11,591 bases of DNA, taken from contig CAMLIA010000144.1 of the NCBI GenBank assembly GCA_946479905.1, positions 1 to 11,591 of the forward strand, read 5' to 3'. Position numbers and translations under genes: made by a program. This document shows positions 8,751 through 11,591 of this stretch, one piece after another. Under the pieces are notes generated by a model. The model was not told the origin of the DNA. It did not search any database and saw only the letters and a list, made by a program, of their open reading frames with translations. The DNA is from an uncultured Frankiales bacterium. Lineage in GTDB: Bacteria; Actinomycetota; Actinomycetes; Mycobacteriales; SCTD01. Within the stretch, counting starts at the first letter, position 1. Each line of letters begins with the position of its first letter.

Positions 8751-9239
8751 TCAGGCGCGGCCGTAGCCCGACAGCCGGCGCGGGCCGGCTCCAGGGCCAC
8801 TGAGGAACGGGAAGATCGGCTTGGGGTCGAGCGCGGCCTGCACGGCCCGCACCAGCCAGCTGTTCACGCTGAGGCCCTCGGTGCTCGCCGCCGACTCGGC
8901 ACGGGCCTTGAGCGCCTCCGGCAGCCGGAGGGTGAGCCGCGCGGTGCCGTCGTCGCCGGCCGGGTCGGGGGCGGGCGGGGCGGGAGCCTGGACGGGCGCC
9001 TGGACGGCGGCCACCAGCTCGGGCTCCCGGCCGCGCAGCCGCAGCTCCACGGTCGCACCGGGCAGCTGCGTCGAGAGGTCCTCGGCCGCCTCGGCGAGCA
9101 GGTCGAGCAGCACCAGCCGCAGCGCGGGCTCGATGGCGTCACCGAGCAGGGCCGCGGCCCGCGCGACCTCCTCGGTGCCCACCGCCCCGGCCGCGGCCAG
9201 GTCGGCGCGCAGGGCCTCGACGTGCGGGCTCAGCTCCAT
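8751..9239 (-). CDS. Ribbon-helix-helix regulator (often annotated HicB-family antitoxin)
   Basis: This 162-residue protein has three parts. Residues 1-78 are a helical and mixed domain (LSPHVEALRADLAAAG, LRLVLLDLLAEAAEDL, VELRLRGREPEL). Residues 79-98 are a Pro/Ala/Asp linker. Residues 100-138 are a ribbon-helix-helix DNA-binding domain (ARLTLRLPEALKARAESAA, then GLSVNSWLVRAVQAAL). The tail ends RRLSGYGRA. Such proteins are commonly labelled HicB antitoxins because of the RHH domain, but no HicA toxin gene lies on either side. A transcriptional regulator of its own operon with DUF4097 is more likely. The start ATG 9239 has only a weak AGG upstream and is immediately followed, on its upstream side, by a six-hexamer phased repeat array that I take to be its operator. 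Confidence 0.85.
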   Translation of the reverse strand: MELSPHVEALRADLAAAGAVGTEEVARAAALLGDAIEPALRLVLLDLLAEAAEDLSTQLPGATVELRLRGREPELVAAVQAPVQAPAPPAPDPAGDDGTARLTLRLPEALKARAESAASTEGLSVNSWLVRAVQAALDPKPIFPFLSGPGAGPRRLSGYGRA

Positions 9240-9298
9240 GACGTCGACCTGACGTCGTACGATGTCGTCATGACATCACTATGACGTCATACGGCGTC
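9240..9298. promoter_or_regulatory. Helically phased GACGTC-type hexamer array (probable RHH operator)
   Basis: Six GACGTC-like hexamers start at 9240, 9251, 9261, 9272, 9283 and 9293. They read GACGTC, GACGTC, GATGTC, GACATC, GACGTC and GGCGTC. Start-to-start distances are 11, 10, 11, 11 and 10 bp, one helical turn each, so all would face the same side of the DNA. The perfect palindromes TATGACGTCATA (9280-9291) and GTCATGAC (9267-9274) lie inside. The array abuts the RHH start codon and covers its candidate -10 box. Cooperative binding of RHH dimers, giving autorepression, is the natural inference. Confidence 0.7.
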
Positions 9299-9307
9299 AC
9301 TCGTCAA
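9278..9307 (-). promoter_or_regulatory. Candidate promoter of the RHH-DUF4097 operon
   Basis: On the minus strand TTGACG (9302-9307) and CATAGT (9278-9283) form a housekeeping-type -35/-10 pair with an 18-bp spacer. Transcription would start near 9271, giving a leader of about 31 nt to ATG 9239. The -10 box lies within the hexamer array, so a bound RHH protein would block the promoter. The boxes were read by eye. Confidence 0.45.
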
Positions 9308-9345
9308 GCGCGGCGCGGCAGCCCTCGGGGGTGGCGGCTGACGGC

Positions 9346-9351
9346 TAGGCT
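9346..9351 (+). promoter_or_regulatory. Candidate -10 box of the thyX-dapA-rnj operon
   Basis: TAGGCT fits the actinobacterial TAnnnT -10 pattern and sits about 55 bp before the thyX GTG. No convincing -35 is seen at 17 bp upstream. It lies 47 bp beyond the edge of the hexamer array, so it may escape the repression inferred for the divergent operon. Confidence 0.35.
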
Positions 9352-9406
9352 GGTGCCTCGCCGCCCTTCCTCACCCGCGGCCCGCAGATCAGCTATACGG
9401 AGAACC

Positions 9407-10159
9407 GTGGTCGCGCTCGCCCCGCTCAAGGTCCAGGTCATCGGCTACACCCACTTCGACCCGCCGGCGGACGTGCCGTGGGAGACCGACGTGGACGGCG
9501 GCCAGGCGCTCGCCGAGTTCGCGGGGCGGGCCTGCTACCAGAGCTGGGCGAAGCCCAACCCCGCGACCGCCACCAACGAGGGCTACCTCAAGCACATCCT
9601 CGAGGTGGGCCACCTGAGCGTCCTCGAGCACGGCTCGGTCAGCTTCTACCTCACGGGCGTGTCGAGGAGCCTCACCCACGAGCTCATCCGGCACCGGCAC
9701 TTCTCCTACAGCCAGCTCTCGCAGCGCTACGTCCCCGAGCGCGACGCCGCCATGGTCGAGCCCGGCGTCATCGCCGAGGACCCGGAGCTGCACGCCCTGT
9801 TCGAGGAGGCGTCGGAGGCGGCGCTGTCGTCGTACACGAAGCTGCTCGAGGGTCTCGAGAAGAAGTTCGCCGACGTCGAGAACGTCACCGCCCGCCGCAA
9901 GCAGGCCCGCCAGGCCGCCCGCGCCGTGCTGCCCAACGCGACCGAGACGCGCATCGTCGTGACCGGCAACTACCGCGCGATGCGGCACTTCGTCGCGATG
10001 CGCGCGAGCGAGCACGCCGACGTCGAGATCCGCGAGCTCGCGATCGCCATGCTGCGCGAGCTGCAGCGCGTGGCGCCGCACGTCTTCAACGACTTCACGA
10101 TCTCGACGCTGCCCGACGGCTCAGAAGTCGCTTCGAGTCCGCTCGTGGCAGAGGGATAA
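9407..10159 (+). CDS. thyX: Flavin-dependent thymidylate synthase
   Basis: ThyX makes dTMP from dUMP with methylenetetrahydrofolate, FAD and NADPH, replacing ThyA. The 250-residue protein has the signature RHR-X7-S: R95-H96-R97 to S105 in [14 protein letters not shown]. Numbered from GTG 9407, S105, Y108, H194 and R199 fall at the same positions as the well-known active-site residues of M. tuberculosis ThyX, which strongly supports this start. GGAG at 9399-9402 with 4 bp spacing agrees. The frame is open further upstream to ATG 9281, but that would place an Arg-rich, unconserved extension on the protein and start inside the RHH operator. It is followed after 8 bp by dapA, the standard actinobacterial order thyX-dapA-rnj. 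No thyA is visible in the window. Confidence 0.97.
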   Translation: MVALAPLKVQVIGYTHFDPPADVPWETDVDGGQALAEFAGRACYQSWAKPNPATATNEGYLKHILEVGHLSVLEHGSVSFYLTGVSRSLTHELIRHRHFSYSQLSQRYVPERDAAMVEPGVIAEDPELHALFEEASEAALSSYTKLLEGLEKKFADVENVTARRKQARQAARAVLPNATETRIVVTGNYRAMRHFVAMRASEHADVEIRELAIAMLRELQRVAPHVFNDFTISTLPDGSEVASSPLVAEG

Positions 10160-10167
10160 TCGTCGGC

Positions 10168-11049
10168 ATGACCTCTCCGCCGTTCGGCCGCGTCCTCACC
10201 GCGATGGTGACCCCGTTCACCCCGGACGGCGACGTGGACCTCAAGCGCGCCGGCGAGCTCGCCGACCGGCTGGTCGACGACGGCAACGACGGCCTGGTCA
10301 TCAGCGGTACGACGGGGGAGGCCCCCACCACCCACCGCGCGGAGAAGGCGGACCTGCTGCGCGCGGTCGTGGACGCCGTCGGCGGCCGGGCGCACGTCGT
10401 CGCGGGCGTCGGCAGCAACGACACGACGCACGCGGTGTCGATGGCGCAGGACGCCGAGAAGGCCGGCGCCACAGGGGTTCTCGTCGTCACGCCGTACTAC
10501 AGCAAGCCGCCGCAGGCGGGCGTGATCGCCCACACCACGAAGGTCGCGGAGGCCACGGACCTGCCCGTGATGCTCTACGACATCCCCGGCCGCACCGGGC
10601 TCGCGCTCGCCGAGCGCACCATCGTGCAGCTCGCCGCGCACCCGCAGGTCGTCGCGCTCAAGGACGCCAAGCTCGACCTCGAGTCGACGTCGCACGTGCT
10701 GCGCGAGACCGACCTGGCCTACTACTCGGGCCAGGACGCGGTGACGCTGCCGATGATGGCCATCGGCGGGGTCGGTGTCGTGGGCACGTCGACCCACCTC
10801 GTCGCCCGCCGGACCCAGGACATGATCACGGCCTTCCTGGCCGGCGACCTCGCGAAGGCCCGCGAGCTGCACGAGGCGATGCTGCCGATCTACACGGGCA
10901 TCTTCCGGACGCAGGGCACCATCCTCGTGAAGGCCGCCCTGGCGCTGCTCGGCTTCCCCGTGGGCGGGGTCCGCCTGCCGCTCGTCGAGGCCACGGCTGA
11001 GGAGATCGCCCAGCTCCGGACCGACCTCCAGGCAGCAGCCGTCCTGTGA
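10168..11049 (+). CDS. dapA: 4-hydroxy-tetrahydrodipicolinate synthase
   Basis: DapA condenses pyruvate with aspartate semialdehyde, the first committed step of the diaminopimelate/lysine pathway. The 293-residue TIM barrel has all the catalytic residues at a constant +4 offset from E. coli DapA. The TT pair is T48-T49 in SGTTGEAP; the tyrosines are Y111 in TPYYSKPP and Y137 in MLYDIPGRTG; R142 is the substrate-binding arginine; the Schiff-base lysine is K165 in VVALKDAK. The end RLPLVEAT is typical. ATG 10168 gives the family N-terminus (FGRVLTAMVTPF). A GAGGG sequence about 12 bp upstream is a somewhat distant ribosome binding site. The stop overlaps the RNase J GTG by 4 bp (GTGA). The gene is intact. 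Confidence 0.97.
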   Translation: MTSPPFGRVLTAMVTPFTPDGDVDLKRAGELADRLVDDGNDGLVISGTTGEAPTTHRAEKADLLRAVVDAVGGRAHVVAGVGSNDTTHAVSMAQDAEKAGATGVLVVTPYYSKPPQAGVIAHTTKVAEATDLPVMLYDIPGRTGLALAERTIVQLAAHPQVVALKDAKLDLESTSHVLRETDLAYYSGQDAVTLPMMAIGGVGVVGTSTHLVARRTQDMITAFLAGDLAKARELHEAMLPIYTGIFRTQGTILVKAALALLGFPVGGVRLPLVEATAEEIAQLRTDLQAAAVL

Positions 11050-11591
11050 GCCACCCGCACCCGGAGCTGGCGTACCCGCCGGTCCTGCCGGACGGAGGCC
11101 TGCGCGTCGTCGCGCTCGGCGGGCTCGGCGAGATCGGCCGCAACATGACCGTCTTCGAGTACGACGAGAAGCTGCTCGTCGTCGACTGCGGCGTGCTGTT
11201 CCCGGAGGACGAGCAGCCCGGTGTCGACCTGATCCTGCCGGACTTCAGCTACATCCGGGACCGGCTCGACGACATCGTCGCCGTCGTGCTGACGCACGGC
11301 CACGAGGACCACATCGGCGCGATCCCCTACCTGCTGCGCGAGCGCAGGGACGTCCCCATCGTCGGGAGCCGGTTCACGCTCGCGCTGCTCAAGGCGAAGC
11401 TGCGGGAGCACCGCATCGAGCCGAGCGTCGAGGAGGTCGTCGAGGGCGACCGGGTGGTGCTCGGGCCCTTCGACGTCGAGTTCTTCTCGGTCAACCACTC
11501 GATCCCGGACGCGATGGCCGTCGCCATCCGCACCCCCGCGGGCCTGGTGCTGCACACCGGCGACTTCAAGATGGACCAGCTGCCGCTCGAC
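11046..11591 (+). CDS. rnj: Ribonuclease J, 5' part
   Basis: This is the N-terminal 182 residues of RNase J, the metallo-beta-lactamase/beta-CASP 5'-exonuclease and endonuclease of RNA decay and maturation; it runs off the right edge. After a short lead (SHPHPELAYPPVLPDGG) come the conserved LRVVALGGLGEIGRNMTVFEYD and CGVLFP. The zinc motif is H84-G-H86-E-D88-H89 (LTHGHEDHIGAIPYLL). The later ligands are H151 in SVNHSIPDA and D173 in HTGDFKMD. All two-metal ligands expected in this part are present. GTG 11046 overlaps the dapA stop (GTGA), and no separate Shine-Dalgarno sequence is seen. The position directly after dapA is conserved in actinobacteria (Rv2752c after dapA Rv2753c). The beta-CASP domain lies outside the window. 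Confidence 0.96.
   Translation, partial: MSHPHPELAYPPVLPDGGLRVVALGGLGEIGRNMTVFEYDEKLLVVDCGVLFPEDEQPGVDLILPDFSYIRDRLDDIVAVVLTHGHEDHIGAIPYLLRERRDVPIVGSRFTLALLKAKLREHRIEPSVEEVVEGDRVVLGPFDVEFFSVNHSIPDAMAVAIRTPAGLVLHTGDFKMDQLPLD

Noticed and set aside
8751..9239. HicB antitoxin of a toxin-antitoxin pair
   Set aside because: The RHH domain fits the label, but no small HicA-like gene is present on either side and the coupled gene is a 261-residue beta-repeat protein. The RHH protein also lacks the typical HicB RNase-H-like domain.
9281..9406. Upstream start for thyX at ATG 9281
   Set aside because: It would add a 42-residue Arg-rich extension, begin inside the RHH operator and upstream of the candidate thyX -10, and spoil the residue numbering match with M. 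tuberculosis ThyX.
9299..9406. Riboswitch or attenuator before thyX
   Set aside because: The leader from about 9358 to 9406 is too short for a known riboswitch class, and I see no convincing hairpin with a U-run.

Overview
The window is very GC-rich chromosomal DNA from an actinomycete. The evidence is the pnp - M16 peptidase - dapB - small membrane/TPR-like protein block on the left and the thyX - dapA - RNase J block on the right, a mycobacterial-type ThyX whose active-site residues fall at the same numbers as in Mycobacterium tuberculosis ThyX, frequent GTG/TTG starts, and a protein with the MDMPI (mycothiol-dependent maleylpyruvate isomerase) fold. I cannot name the genus from sequence reading alone. 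No rRNA, tRNA, CRISPR array, transposase, integrase or phage gene is visible.

Layout. (1) 1-3119, + strand: 3' end of pnp, M16 zinc peptidase, dapB and a small membrane protein, joined by a 7-bp gap and then ATGA and GTGA overlaps. (2) 3088-9239: an accessory stretch that changes strand between every short unit: MDMPI-domain protein and ECF sigma factor (-); ABM-like/SnoaL fusion and SnoaL protein (+); two GNAT acetyltransferases (-); a YcaQ/AlkX-type winged-helix DNA glycosylase (+); DUF4097 protein and ribbon-helix-helix (RHH) regulator (-). (3) 9407-11591, + strand: thyX, dapA and the 5' part of RNase J. There is no gene-free stretch over 300 bp. The only real intergenic regions are 4581-4678 and 9240-9406, and both hold striking symmetric or phased DNA.

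How the genes work together. The flanks are housekeeping: RNA decay (PNPase, RNase J), two lysine/diaminopimelate steps (DapA, DapB) and dTMP synthesis (ThyX). The accessory part contains two candidate regulatory modules. The first is an ECF sigma factor translationally coupled to an MDMPI-fold partner and facing a two-gene SnoaL operon across a symmetric divergent promoter; the sigma factor may drive both directions. The second is an RHH protein coupled to a beta-repeat DUF4097 protein. Directly in front of the RHH start codon lie six GACGTC-like hexamers spaced 10-11 bp apart, a helically phased operator that probably mediates autorepression. These two modules are the best candidates for something undescribed. 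All functional claims are from motif reading, without database searches.
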